Virus record (IMG/VR): IMGVR_UViG_3300028394_000045
Span: 87,645-151,644 of that record
Length of the DNA stretch: 64,000 nucleotides
Reading direction: 5' to 3' (one strand)
DNA from: a virus
Made by a program: the position numbers and the translations under genes
Shown here: piece after piece, positions 53,542 to 60,087 of the stretch
Layout: every line of letters starts with the position of its first letter
How positions within the stretch are numbered: the stretch's first letter is position 1
The notes under the pieces: model-generated
Database searches by the model: none
Told to the model about the DNA's origin: nothing
The model's input: the letters and a program-made list of their open reading frames with translations, nothing else

Positions 53542-53814
53542 TTATTCTCCAGTGTAAAGTTCGTAGATGGCTTGGGCAGCCACAGGATCCAGTCGGGCCA
53601 ATTCAGTTGCAGCCGCGGTCAGCTCTTTGTGGCGGCGAACAATTTCTGCACGGCTTAGTTCGCCGTCGCAAGTCAAGTTCTCTGGGCTGAGGTCTGCATC
53701 CAGACTCTGTGCCACACGCTGGCGACCTTGGGCAGTCTCAAGTTCAAACTGCTCACCGCGGAAGATAGCGTTCCACTTGTTCTTGCGATTAACGTATGCT
53801 TGTAATACTGTCAT
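53542..53814 (-). CDS. Conserved hypothetical protein, 90 residues
   Basis: The helical, charged protein (TVLQAYVNRKNKWNAIFRGE) has a helical C-terminus (ELTAAATELARLDPVAAQAI). No cysteine, P-loop or membrane segment is present. Its long 5' leader (about 115 bases from the promoter at 53928) contains a possible hairpin; a GGAGCAGAG ribosome site lies 5 bases before the ATG. One base separates it from the membrane-protein gene downstream. Function unknown. Confidence 0.5.
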   Translation of the reverse strand: MTVLQAYVNRKNKWNAIFRGEQFELETAQGRQRVAQSLDADLSPENLTCDGELSRAEIVRRHKELTAAATELARLDPVAAQAIYELYTGE

Positions 53815-53927
53815 CTCTGCTCCTGGTTAAAAAGATTGGCTGGGCTTGGCCCATTTAATGCTCCTTGCTTGACTTTTTGCTTTCGCGTGTCTCGCTTTTT
53901 GGAGCAACCTTATTTGTCTATGTGTGT
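53815..53927 (-). other. Transcribed leader with possible hairpin over an upstream ribosome-site-like motif
   Basis: This is a stretch without a long gene. On the minus strand TGCTCC (about 53900) can pair with GGAGCA (about 53863) across an A-rich loop, hiding an AAGGAGCATTAAATG start-like sequence that opens only a 21-codon frame. A leader peptide or attenuator is imaginable, but nothing beyond the pairing supports it. Confidence 0.25.
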
Positions 53928-53956
53928 ATTATAGCATTTTGGCTATTTCTGGTCAA
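53928..53956 (-). promoter_or_regulatory. Sigma-70 promoter for the 53814-53322 genes
   Basis: TTGACC (53951-53956), 17 bp, TATAAT (53928-53933) and ACACAC. It has the same core as 51456-51484. The spacer ends in AATGC, as in the promoter at 54265. Confidence 0.85.
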
Positions 53957-53961
53957 CCGCT

Positions 53962-54234
53962 TTATGCGGCTTCCAACATGTTAGCAGGCACATTCCAACG
54001 AGCAGTGGGCGTCTTGATCAGCACAAACTTCAGTTTGACCTTTTCCACTTCGCCAACATAAGTCATGCCGTTTTTGTTGCTGGTGAATTTTACACGGTCG
54101 CCCACAGAGAAACTGCGGAGTTTGGTCTTGGTCAGTTGGCTGCGGGCGTATTTCACAGCATCGATTATGGAACTCAGTTGGTCGTTAGTAAACGAACCAG
54201 TGATGATCGCGGTGTTGATTGCTTTGATATCCAC
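53962..54234 (-). CDS. Small phage protein with SH3/KOW-like strand pattern, 90 residues
   Basis: The GTG start at 54234 has AAGGAG seven bases upstream. The N-terminal half is helical (NDQLSSIIDAVKYARSQLTK). The C-terminal half, FSVGDRVKFTSNKNGMTYVG, EVEKVKLKF and ARWNVPANML, looks like a small beta-barrel of the SH3/KOW kind, which often binds RNA or protein. Similar proteins occur in cyanophages. It is a single-gene unit between its own promoter (54265) and the next promoter. Confidence 0.6.
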   Translation of the reverse strand: MDIKAINTAIITGSFTNDQLSSIIDAVKYARSQLTKTKLRSFSVGDRVKFTSNKNGMTYVGEVEKVKLKFVLIKTPTARWNVPANMLEAA

Positions 54235-54264
54235 TTAGAACTCCTTTTTGCTGAACATGTGTGT

Positions 54265-54293
54265 ATTATAGCATTTCGGGCATTACTGGTCTA
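54265..54293 (-). promoter_or_regulatory. Sigma-70 promoter for the 90-residue KOW-like gene
   Basis: TAGACC (54288-54293), 17 bp, perfect TATAAT (54265-54270) and ACACAC. The ATG seven bases past the -10 starts only a seven-codon frame; the real start is the GTG at 54234 behind AAGGAG. Confidence 0.8.
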
Positions 54294-54330
54294 CCGATTT
54301 TTCACAAGAAAAGTTGTTTTTTTGCCACAA

Positions 54331-54356
54331 AAAAACGCAACCTGAGTTGCGTTTTT
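54331..54356. terminator. Bidirectional hairpin terminator
   Basis: AAAAACGCAAC and GTTGCGTTTTT enclose a CTGA loop. The stem has 9 strong base pairs plus flanking A/T, with a T-run on both strands (7 T on the minus strand). On the minus strand it can stop the transcript from the 57-55 kb operon; on the plus strand little lies upstream. Confidence 0.8.
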
Positions 54357-54383
54357 CTTAAAGTTTCCATAAGTATCTGTAAC

Positions 54384-54686
54384 ATGAAATACACATTTGC
54401 CATATTATTTTGCCTGATAACATCTGTTGCTCACGCCCAACTGCGCGAATATGAGCGTAGATTCAACTGCGGCGAAACTCAATTTGTGATGACAGTATTG
54501 ACCAAAACTGCACAAGAAAATCCCGTATGGGTTGGAACCGATTCAGAAACTGGTACTCAAACCGCCGTATTGGTCAATACCAAGACCTTGACCTGGACCG
54601 TGGTTCAATATGATCACAAGATGGCCTGTGTATTACAGAGTGGCGAAGGGTTCCGTATCCTTACTGATGTGTTTAAAGATCAGTAA
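54384..54686 (+). CDS. Small secreted protein with signal peptide, 100 residues
   Basis: The start at 54384 (MKYTFAILFCLITSVAHAQL) gives a clear signal peptide, cleaved after AHA. The mature part has two cysteines (FNCGETQF and KMACVLQSG), likely a disulphide in the periplasm, and a core NPVWVGTDSETGTQTAVLVN, then LTWTVVQYD. I recall a similar CGxT...W.G...C pattern in many phage and bacterial small secreted proteins. Role unknown. It is the only plus-strand gene in an otherwise minus-strand region and its end overlaps the gene at 54673 tail-to-tail by 14 bases. Confidence 0.7.
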   Translation: MKYTFAILFCLITSVAHAQLREYERRFNCGETQFVMTVLTKTAQENPVWVGTDSETGTQTAVLVNTKTLTWTVVQYDHKMACVLQSGEGFRILTDVFKDQ

Positions 54687-55113
54687 ACGGGTGTAACAAC
54701 CAACCTTGCCCGGTGACTCGATGACGCCATTGATAAAATGGGTTTTCTATTTCAATCTTCCATTCACCGTTGAACCCAAGATACGAAGTGGGATCCGTTA
54801 GGCCATGATCATTGGTATAATGAGCCAAATGCGTCCATGCAGGGATGATATCAAATCCATCAATTGATATGTTGTTCAACACGATAGCAGTTTCTGAATC
54901 GGACCTGTAGATTTTATTTTTTAATGTTACTGCTATTGAAAGTACAGACAGCAATGGCAGTTTGGTTGATATGTCTAGAGTGCCGGAAAGTGGTCCTTGA
55001 TACATCAAATTTTGATTTACCCAGATTTCCGTATCAGGGCACCCGACTGGGGTTATGCCTATTGTGAGATCCAACTGCGGATCAGTAGCCAGCAGAGCTA
55101 AAAAGTTCTTCAT
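54673..55113 (-). CDS. Conserved hypothetical protein, 146 residues
   Basis: The ATG at 55113 (MKNFLALLATDPQLDLTIGI) is preferred to a GTG at 55137, which lies deeper in the radical SAM gene. The protein is a beta-rich single domain with PDTEIWVNQNLMYQGPLSGT and an ending DIIPAWTHLAHYTNDHGLTD, PTSYLGFNGEWKIEIENPF that I have seen as a conserved phage segment without function. It is immediately downstream of a radical SAM gene and overlaps it by 32 bases, so it may be that enzyme's partner or substrate carrier (inference). Confidence 0.5.
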   Translation of the reverse strand: MKNFLALLATDPQLDLTIGITPVGCPDTEIWVNQNLMYQGPLSGTLDISTKLPLLSVLSIAVTLKNKIYRSDSETAIVLNNISIDGFDIIPAWTHLAHYTNDHGLTDPTSYLGFNGEWKIEIENPFYQWRHRVTGQGWLLHPFTDL

Positions 55114-56359
55114 ATTCAGGAAGATAGTCCAACACACAATTGCCGCGAGACTGATCTAGTTTTTTTAGATATCTCATCATGTTGGGTAGAAGGTGTGTCT
55201 CGTCAGGCGAGTTGTTGAGATAGTTTACATAACTGGTTAGATCTTGTAATACACTTTGTTGTGTTTGATTAGGATCTCGATGATTGATAACCTGCGTTGG
55301 ATTGATGTCTTGTTGTTGTATCCATTGCGTCAGCTGATCACTGATTGTCTGGCGCACTTGGGTGGGCAATACAGACATGCGCAGCATGTGGGGTTCTTCT
55401 AAAAAATTACAACTTTCTACGCCTATCTGATTGATCAATGCAAACTTGTAGATGCTCAACAGTTCGCCAGCAGTCAATGCGGTGGGAGTGGTGCGAAGTG
55501 TAGATACCCATCCTTGTGTGCGACCTAGTTCAATCCAACGGTGCATGGTCTCCGTCACAGATTGTATATTGCTAGGATATCTCACATAGTCATTGACTCG
55601 AGTCATTGATTCTATACTCATGCCTAGATGTACTTGTTTGAACTCGCACAGCAGTTGATTTATTTCTGAATCCCACACCGTAAGATTGGTAGTGAGTCCT
55701 AATGTAATTTTATCTCGGAAATCTTGTTTGACAAGAGCTTGTAGTATTCGTTTAAATCCCGGAGTGATCAGGGTCTCGCCGCCAATAAAATGCAAGTATG
55801 CCAGTCCTGTGGTTCTCTTCAGCAGATCAATGAATACATCAACCTTGCTTGGATCCTCTACCCAGTTAGCAGGCGGTAGTCGTTCAATGAATCCTATGCG
55901 ATGAAACTCAGCTGCCAGCCTAGAACTGGATTCAGGCACACACATCACACACGCACTATTGCAATGATTACCTAGATCGATTTGCCAATCCAATGGACGA
56001 AGATCTGTGTGGCCATGCGGTAATGATTTTTCAAACTCAGATGCAAATGTACTGCTCAAACAGCTCTTGTCAAAATTTGTTAGGGTAATTCCAGTTTTTA
56101 ACAACTGCTTCTGCCGCCCACTTACCTTGCTATACTTTTCCATCTCATGACATTCATTGCACTCTGCTAGTGATTCTCCGGACAACATAGCAGCTCTAAC
56201 AGGAGCCATATGTTGTTGGAAAAAAGTCAATGGATGGACGTCACCGATCGTCGGAGTGAGCTGACCTGTATTGCTCCACCGGCAGAACTTCATCTGTCCG
56301 GTGGAGGCTATTTTCATGTGTATCCATGGACTGGAACAAAATGTTTGTTCTAGAGACAT
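55082..56359 (-). CDS. Radical SAM protein, twitch type (6 of 6), 425 residues
   Basis: C133-NSA-C137-VM-C140 is the cluster motif and HFIGGETLIT the GGE motif (GGET instead of GGEP). The N-terminus FCSSPWIHMKIASTGQMKFC with ECNECHEME provides auxiliary-cluster cysteines as in the plus-strand copies. It is the only radical SAM gene outside the 26-36 kb cluster and is divergent from the others. It stands between a small protein gene and a metallophosphatase on the 57-54 kb transcript. Substrate unknown. Confidence 0.8.
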   Translation of the reverse strand: MSLEQTFCSSPWIHMKIASTGQMKFCRWSNTGQLTPTIGDVHPLTFFQQHMAPVRAAMLSGESLAECNECHEMEKYSKVSGRQKQLLKTGITLTNFDKSCLSSTFASEFEKSLPHGHTDLRPLDWQIDLGNHCNSACVMCVPESSSRLAAEFHRIGFIERLPPANWVEDPSKVDVFIDLLKRTTGLAYLHFIGGETLITPGFKRILQALVKQDFRDKITLGLTTNLTVWDSEINQLLCEFKQVHLGMSIESMTRVNDYVRYPSNIQSVTETMHRWIELGRTQGWVSTLRTTPTALTAGELLSIYKFALINQIGVESCNFLEEPHMLRMSVLPTQVRQTISDQLTQWIQQQDINPTQVINHRDPNQTQQSVLQDLTSYVNYLNNSPDETHLLPNMMRYLKKLDQSRGNCVLDYLPEYEELFSSAGY

Positions 56360-56361
56360 GT

Positions 56362-56952
56362 TTACATTGTGGGACCATTGCCGTTGCGGAATCCAATGGT
56401 CCCACCTTCGGATGTGATCCTCTTGATCACATCCTCAAACAAGATGGGAGCAAAGTCTGTGTGCTCCACGCATACACAATGATACCGCGGATCAACAACC
56501 TTGTTCACAAACTCGCCAGCAGCTGGTCCTGCTTTCATCACTCTGTTGTCATGCAAGTGACCGTGGATGTTCACTCCAAAACGTCCCAATGATTCTTCAT
56601 GGATAGGGATGTGGCTCAAGATCATTCCGTTCATCACATGGTATGCCCTCAACTCGCGGAAATACTTGCGATATTCGTCATCAGGGAAGATGTCGTGGTT
56701 GCCGCGGATCAACACCTTGTCGCCGTTCAAACGAGCCATGATGGCCAAACTCTTGCGGTTGATCACCACATCACCCAAGTGATATACCTTGTCCGTGGGC
56801 TTGACTCTTTCGTTCCAGGCCTTGACCATGGCTTCGTCCATTTCCTCAGGTGTGTCGTAGGGACGCAACTTGGTCACACCATCTGACCGCGTGAAGTGAC
56901 ACATGCCTTTGTGGCCAAAATGTGTGTCTGATACTAAAAATACTGCTGGCAT
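56362..56952 (-). CDS. Calcineurin-like metallophosphoesterase, 196 residues
   Basis: The start at 56952 (MPAVFLVSDTHFGHKGMCHF) overlaps the stop of the kinase gene as TAATG. The metal-binding motifs DTH, GDVV, GNHD and GHLH appear in the correct order. The enzymes hydrolyse phosphomono- or diesters, such as cyclic nucleotides or RNA ends. Two bases separate the stop from the radical SAM start. Close linkage to a P-loop kinase could mean an RNA-end repair or nucleotide-processing function, like the T4 PseT pair (inference). Confidence 0.8.
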   Translation of the reverse strand: MPAVFLVSDTHFGHKGMCHFTRSDGVTKLRPYDTPEEMDEAMVKAWNERVKPTDKVYHLGDVVINRKSLAIMARLNGDKVLIRGNHDIFPDDEYRKYFRELRAYHVMNGMILSHIPIHEESLGRFGVNIHGHLHDNRVMKAGPAAGEFVNKVVDPRYHCVCVEHTDFAPILFEDVIKRITSEGGTIGFRNGNGPTM

Positions 56953-57419
56953 TATACTCTCCAAATTTCTTCAAAACCTTCTTCCAAGGTGGGTTCTTCC
57001 CAGTTATCAATCATACTCCGCATCACATGCTCAGGAATTATTTTTCCAGAATCGTATCGGTTGGCCAATCTACGAGCCAGTTCGTCTAGCGCAGGTGTGG
57101 CAAACACCACAGCGATATGTTCATAGTCAGGCAGCATGCGGAACTTACGACTACGACTCGCCGCAGTGGTGCTGGTCTGGTCCCAGATGATATCTTTGCC
57201 TGCGGACTTTGCTATTTCAACTTCTGCTATCATTATTCGAATAGCCGATGGCATAAAATCTACAAACACTTCGCTATAGGTCTTGCCCACCAGCTTGGCA
57301 TGCGTATTCACATGTTTATCTGTGCCAATGTATGCACAGTCCTTGACCCACTCTTGTTTGGATATCCAGGTACTTTTACCCGCACCTGGCACTCCAACCA
57401 ATTGATAACACTTTGGCAT
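56952..57419 (-). CDS. P-loop kinase (polynucleotide-kinase/zeta-toxin-like), 155 residues
   Basis: GVPGAGKST at residues 9-17 is Walker A; DIIWDQTSTTAASRSRKFRM and ELARRLANRYDSGK give the Walker-B-like Asp and the lid arginines of small PNK/AAA_33-type kinases. Such proteins phosphorylate 5'-OH nucleic acids, nucleosides or small metabolites. It precedes a metallophosphatase with overlapping start/stop (TAATG), recalling the kinase-phosphatase pair of T4 polynucleotide kinase split into two proteins. That analogy is inference. Confidence 0.75.
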   Translation of the reverse strand: MPKCYQLVGVPGAGKSTWISKQEWVKDCAYIGTDKHVNTHAKLVGKTYSEVFVDFMPSAIRIMIAEVEIAKSAGKDIIWDQTSTTAASRSRKFRMLPDYEHIAVVFATPALDELARRLANRYDSGKIIPEHVMRSMIDNWEEPTLEEGFEEIWRV

Positions 57420-57647
57420 TTATTTCCTTGTCTTTCCAATTCGGCTAGCCTTGTTCCAGGTGTAGGCTACTCCATCAGGAGTCTTGCCATCTACCACACT
57501 ATCCACACCAAACAAGCCAACAAATTCCATGCCGTCAGGACCACGAATAGTCACAAACTGGTCAAACGCCTTTGCTGTGGCCATCGCGCTGTTCAACGAC
57601 GAACAGGTAGCAAGGGGAAACCCCTCTTTTGTTATTACTTTATACAT
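57420..57647 (-). CDS. Small protein, 75 residues, leaderless candidate
   Basis: The ATG at 57647 (MYKVITKEGFPLATCSSLNS) lies exactly seven bases past the -10 box, so the predicted mRNA begins with AUG and has no ribosome site. A longer start at 57749 would be upstream of the promoter. The protein is a small alpha/beta domain (MATAKAFDQFVTIRGPDGME) with a basic tail (WNKASRIGKTRK). It ends one base before the kinase gene. Function unknown. Confidence 0.55.
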   Translation of the reverse strand: MYKVITKEGFPLATCSSLNSAMATAKAFDQFVTIRGPDGMEFVGLFGVDSVVDGKTPDGVAYTWNKASRIGKTRK

Positions 57648-57653
57648 AGCTCT

Positions 57654-57683
57654 ATTATATAGCATAGAGCTATTTTTGGTCAA
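57654..57683 (-). promoter_or_regulatory. Sigma-70 promoter, 57.6-54.7 kb operon
   Basis: TTGACC (57678-57683), 18 bp, TATAAT (57654-57659), then AGAGCT and ATG. The -10 is perfect. Distance from -10 to ATG is six bases. Confidence 0.75.
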
Positions 57684-57690
57684 CCAAATT

Positions 57691-57954
57691 TCAGTAGTGT
57701 TTGGATCGTCGACGTGGTGCAATATCTTGCTGTTTGTACAGATAGTCACGGGTGACTTTGCCTGCTTCGATTTCCAGCAATGCTGTCACAGCAGGGCCAA
57801 ATCGAGTAGGTACTAGCGGTGCATCGCCGCGCATGAGTTCTCGCATGCGGCGCGAAGCCACTAGCACTAGGTCATATCGGCTGGTAAGGCCACCGATTGC
57901 GGCCACTGCATCTTGGCTGGTAAGTCCGGCGGTACGTTCAGATAGTGGGTTCAT
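57691..57954 (-). CDS. RNA polymerase omega subunit-like protein (RpoZ family), 87 residues
   Basis: LTSQDAVAAIGGLTSRYDLV, LVASRRMREL, PLVPTRFGPAVTALLEIEAG and KV match the bacterial omega subunit (for example [37 protein letters not shown]) nearly position by position. Length is 87, versus about 91 in E. coli. Omega binds and stabilises the RNAP beta' subunit. A phage copy could replace or displace the host omega to change sigma or ppGpp behaviour (inference). The start overlaps the upstream gene (ATGA). Confidence 0.8.
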   Translation of the reverse strand: MNPLSERTAGLTSQDAVAAIGGLTSRYDLVLVASRRMRELMRGDAPLVPTRFGPAVTALLEIEAGKVTRDYLYKQQDIAPRRRSKHY

Positions 57955-58247
57955 TCATCTTCCTTTGTGGTTAATCCGTTGCTGCGTTTATCTCTAGGTT
58001 CGTCTACATTCTGATCGAACCTCTTTTGTTGTATAGGTGGCTCTCCTAAAACTTTTGCACTGGAGCACAGCAAACATTTTGGATTGCCACAATCCATGGC
58101 GTGCTGCTTGACCAGGCGATGCGGCTGAGTGATATTCTTGTCTGTGGATGAGGTATGGGATTTGGCAATTTTTAATTGCTTGTTGATAGCGTTTTCGTCT
58201 TTGAGCAGACGTCGGCTGTGATTGAATCGGTCTTGTTCTGTGCTCAT
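57951..58247 (-). CDS. Conserved phage protein with CGNPKC motif, 98 residues, leaderless candidate
   Basis: The protein contains HAMDCGNPKCLLCSSAKV, a C..xxC.xC group similar to the CGNPKC(x2)C motif of small proteins in many phages, perhaps binding zinc. The rest is basic and polar (MSTEQDRFNHSRRLLKDENA, QQKRFDQNVDEPRD). The ATG at 58247 lies six bases past a perfect -10, so the mRNA would start at the AUG; the alternative start at 58265 lies in the promoter. It is coupled to the omega-like gene (ATGA). Confidence 0.6.
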   Translation of the reverse strand: MSTEQDRFNHSRRLLKDENAINKQLKIAKSHTSSTDKNITQPHRLVKQHAMDCGNPKCLLCSSAKVLGEPPIQQKRFDQNVDEPRDKRSNGLTTKEDE

Positions 58248-58253
58248 GCTGCT

Positions 58254-58282
58254 ATTATATAGCATATTTCTTTTGCTGTCAA
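58254..58282 (-). promoter_or_regulatory. Consensus sigma-70 promoter, abutting tRNA-Arg
   Basis: TTGACA (58277-58282), 17 bp, TATAAT (58254-58259) is a perfect consensus match. The -35 directly touches the encoded CCA of the tRNA-Arg (58283). AGCAGC separates the -10 from the ATG at 58247. Confidence 0.9.
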
Positions 58283-58357
58283 TGGTCTCGCTGCCCGGGA
58301 TTGAACCAGGATTTGAGTCTTAGGAGGACCCCGTTCTATCCATTGAACTACAGCGAG
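58283..58357 (-). tRNA. tRNA-Arg (CCT)
   Basis: The cloverleaf is complete: acceptor CTCGCTG/CAGCGAG, D arm GTTC/GAAC, anticodon stem GGGTC/GACTC around loop CTCCTAA (anticodon CCT, reading AGG), T arm CCTGG/CCGGG with TTCAATC, discriminator A and encoded CCA. Confidence 0.93.
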
Positions 58358-58359
58358 AT

Positions 58360-58434
58360 TGGCCGGCCCTGAGAGGATCGAACTCCCACCTCCGGGTTCG
58401 AAGCCCGGAATGATATCCATTTCACCAAAGGCCG
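58360..58434 (-). tRNA. tRNA-Arg (TCG)
   Basis: Acceptor CGGCCTT/AGGGCCG, anticodon stem CCGGG/CCCGG with loop CTTCGAA (anticodon TCG, reading CGA and probably other CGN), T arm GGGAG/CTCTC with TTCGATC, discriminator G and encoded CCA. Two bases separate it from the other tRNA-Arg. Confidence 0.93.
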
Positions 58435-58435
58435 C

Positions 58436-59524
58436 TTAAAATTTCATCTTGTGCCTGGATTTGAATTGTCGCAATGCATAAAAGTTACTAGGATTCCACA
58501 ACAGGAATCTACCTGGGTCTGACCGAGCCACTAACATGAGACCTTCAATATAGTTTTTGTGAGCGGTGCTACCATTTAAAGTTTCCCACCAGTCGTTGTT
58601 TCTACCAAAATATAATAAATTCTCTCCTTCAGAGGGTATTGTAATTCTACTACCAAAATTGCCCCGATGCTGTAACGTGCTTTGGTTTATGTCACCAAAT
58701 CTTCCGCATCCTTTGATGCTGTAATCCAGCCAATCGAAATCCCAGGGGTTATGCATGTCGTTGAATTCTGTGAGATCATTGGGACAAGTGGCGTGTGGCT
58801 TGAGTGATTTGATATAGTTCAGCAGCATGTAGCTTTGTTTTACATGCAATTCGGGAAGATCGGGACTGATGTAAAAACAGTCTAGGGTGGGATTTGCCAT
58901 CACTCTGGGATAATTTTCATCATCCTGTGTGCTATAAACCTGATTGTCCTGGAACAAGATCCTGGGCTTTTCCAACCCAATGATAGAGATATAATCGTCG
59001 GTGCCAAGAATCTCACGGAGATATTTTTCCGAGATATAATCGCCACTGCCAATCGCACCCCAATGGTATCTTGAGCCTTTTTCAAAAATCCAGTAAGGAC
59101 TGGAATACATGTCTCTGTACATATCAGCAGAGTCAGTTCGTGTGACAATCCTGGTAAGTGGATCATAGATACCGCGATTCAAGAATTCATACACCTCTTG
59201 AAATCTTTCGTTTTCTCGTTTTCCAGGATGCAGCCTAATGTTCAGGATGTCTAAGTGTATTTTGTTGCGTTCAAATACCTTATACACGGTATAGCTGTCT
59301 GTGCCGCCGGAGAAGTTCAACACTATGGGTTTGTTTTTTGCCGCGATCTGATGTGCTCGCATGTCTAGCAGTTGATCCCACGAAGCCTCCGGTTCCTGGC
59401 TCCAATTACATTGATCAAATGCCGAATCGTATAGGTTGAAATGAAGTTCTAGTCCTTGCTCAACTGCATGCTGAGTCGCCAAAAACTTGTTGGTAAATGT
59501 CTGATTGCCTACCTGGTAAAACAT
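58436..59524 (-). CDS. PP-loop ATP-pyrophosphatase-like protein, 362 residues
   Basis: The start at 59524 (MFYQVGNQTFTNKFLATQHA) is preferred to 59632, which lies well inside the neighbour. FSGGTDSYTV (SGGTDS at 72-77) is the PP-loop that adenylates a substrate with release of pyrophosphate, as in PAPS reductase, asparagine synthase and tRNA thiolation enzymes. Downstream are GLEKPRILFQDN and WDFDWLDYSIKGCGRFGDIN, which I do not recognise. The reaction is probably amide or thiol-type transfer to an activated carbonyl. It ends directly before the tRNA-Arg genes, so a tRNA or nucleotide target is possible but not shown. Confidence 0.65.
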   Translation of the reverse strand: MFYQVGNQTFTNKFLATQHAVEQGLELHFNLYDSAFDQCNWSQEPEASWDQLLDMRAHQIAAKNKPIVLNFSGGTDSYTVYKVFERNKIHLDILNIRLHPGKRENERFQEVYEFLNRGIYDPLTRIVTRTDSADMYRDMYSSPYWIFEKGSRYHWGAIGSGDYISEKYLREILGTDDYISIIGLEKPRILFQDNQVYSTQDDENYPRVMANPTLDCFYISPDLPELHVKQSYMLLNYIKSLKPHATCPNDLTEFNDMHNPWDFDWLDYSIKGCGRFGDINQSTLQHRGNFGSRITIPSEGENLLYFGRNNDWWETLNGSTAHKNYIEGLMLVARSDPGRFLLWNPSNFYALRQFKSRHKMKF

Positions 59525-60087
59525 GTCATGAATCGATCTTTGTGAACTTGGTCCAGACCTATCTGTATAGTTATGCGACCTTGTTTTATATTCTCCACGC
59601 TGTGGGTGGTCTTGGCGTCGATGAGATACCAAGTCTCTAATGGTATCACCACTTGATCCAACAAATCTAAATCATCGTAGTCGCTGTGATTTTTAACAGA
59701 CACACCGGGCTTTTCTTTCCAGTAACTTGTGGTAGCATTGTCACTGCCTGCTTGCAGTAGATACAGCAATGCGTAGTCTCTGCTTTGGTCTCGATGCGGT
59801 CCGGAATGATCCATTCCGGCTTCACTCACGCACAACCCCACACGGATAAATTCAGAGATGATGTTTGATCTGACCCATTGATCAAATTCGTCACTTATTT
59901 CTCTAAGCCCAAGCCCGGTACTGGTGCCAACAAACTCGCCATCCTTGAAAAGACTGCGTCCATGACTATTGCCTAACACATGCCGATTAAAAATAACACT
60001 TTCCTGATTGACTCTTGCCCAGGCCTGTGCTTTGAGATCGTCTGGGATCGATGGTAAATCTAATTTCTGATACAGCATCAGATCCAT
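59509..60087 (-). CDS. HxD...H oxygenase-like protein A, 192 residues
   Basis: SGPHRDQSRDYALLYLL has H98 and D100, and WYLIDAKTTHSVENI has H162, with R171 in GRITIQIGL. This is the HxD...H...R pattern of cupin-like Fe(II)/2-oxoglutarate enzymes. It is paralogous to the next gene upstream (identical spacing from H/D to H and R). Substrate unknown. It overlaps that paralogue by 10 bases and the PP-loop gene by 16. Confidence 0.6.
   Translation of the reverse strand: MDLMLYQKLDLPSIPDDLKAQAWARVNQESVIFNRHVLGNSHGRSLFKDGEFVGTSTGLGLREISDEFDQWVRSNIISEFIRVGLCVSEAGMDHSGPHRDQSRDYALLYLLQAGSDNATTSYWKEKPGVSVKNHSDYDDLDLLDQVVIPLETWYLIDAKTTHSVENIKQGRITIQIGLDQVHKDRFMTCFTR

Noticed and set aside
53842-53868. 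21-codon minus-strand frame behind AAGGAGCATTAA
   Set aside because: The start region is attractive, but the frame is very short, overlaps the real gene and has no recognisable content; kept only as part of the leader description.
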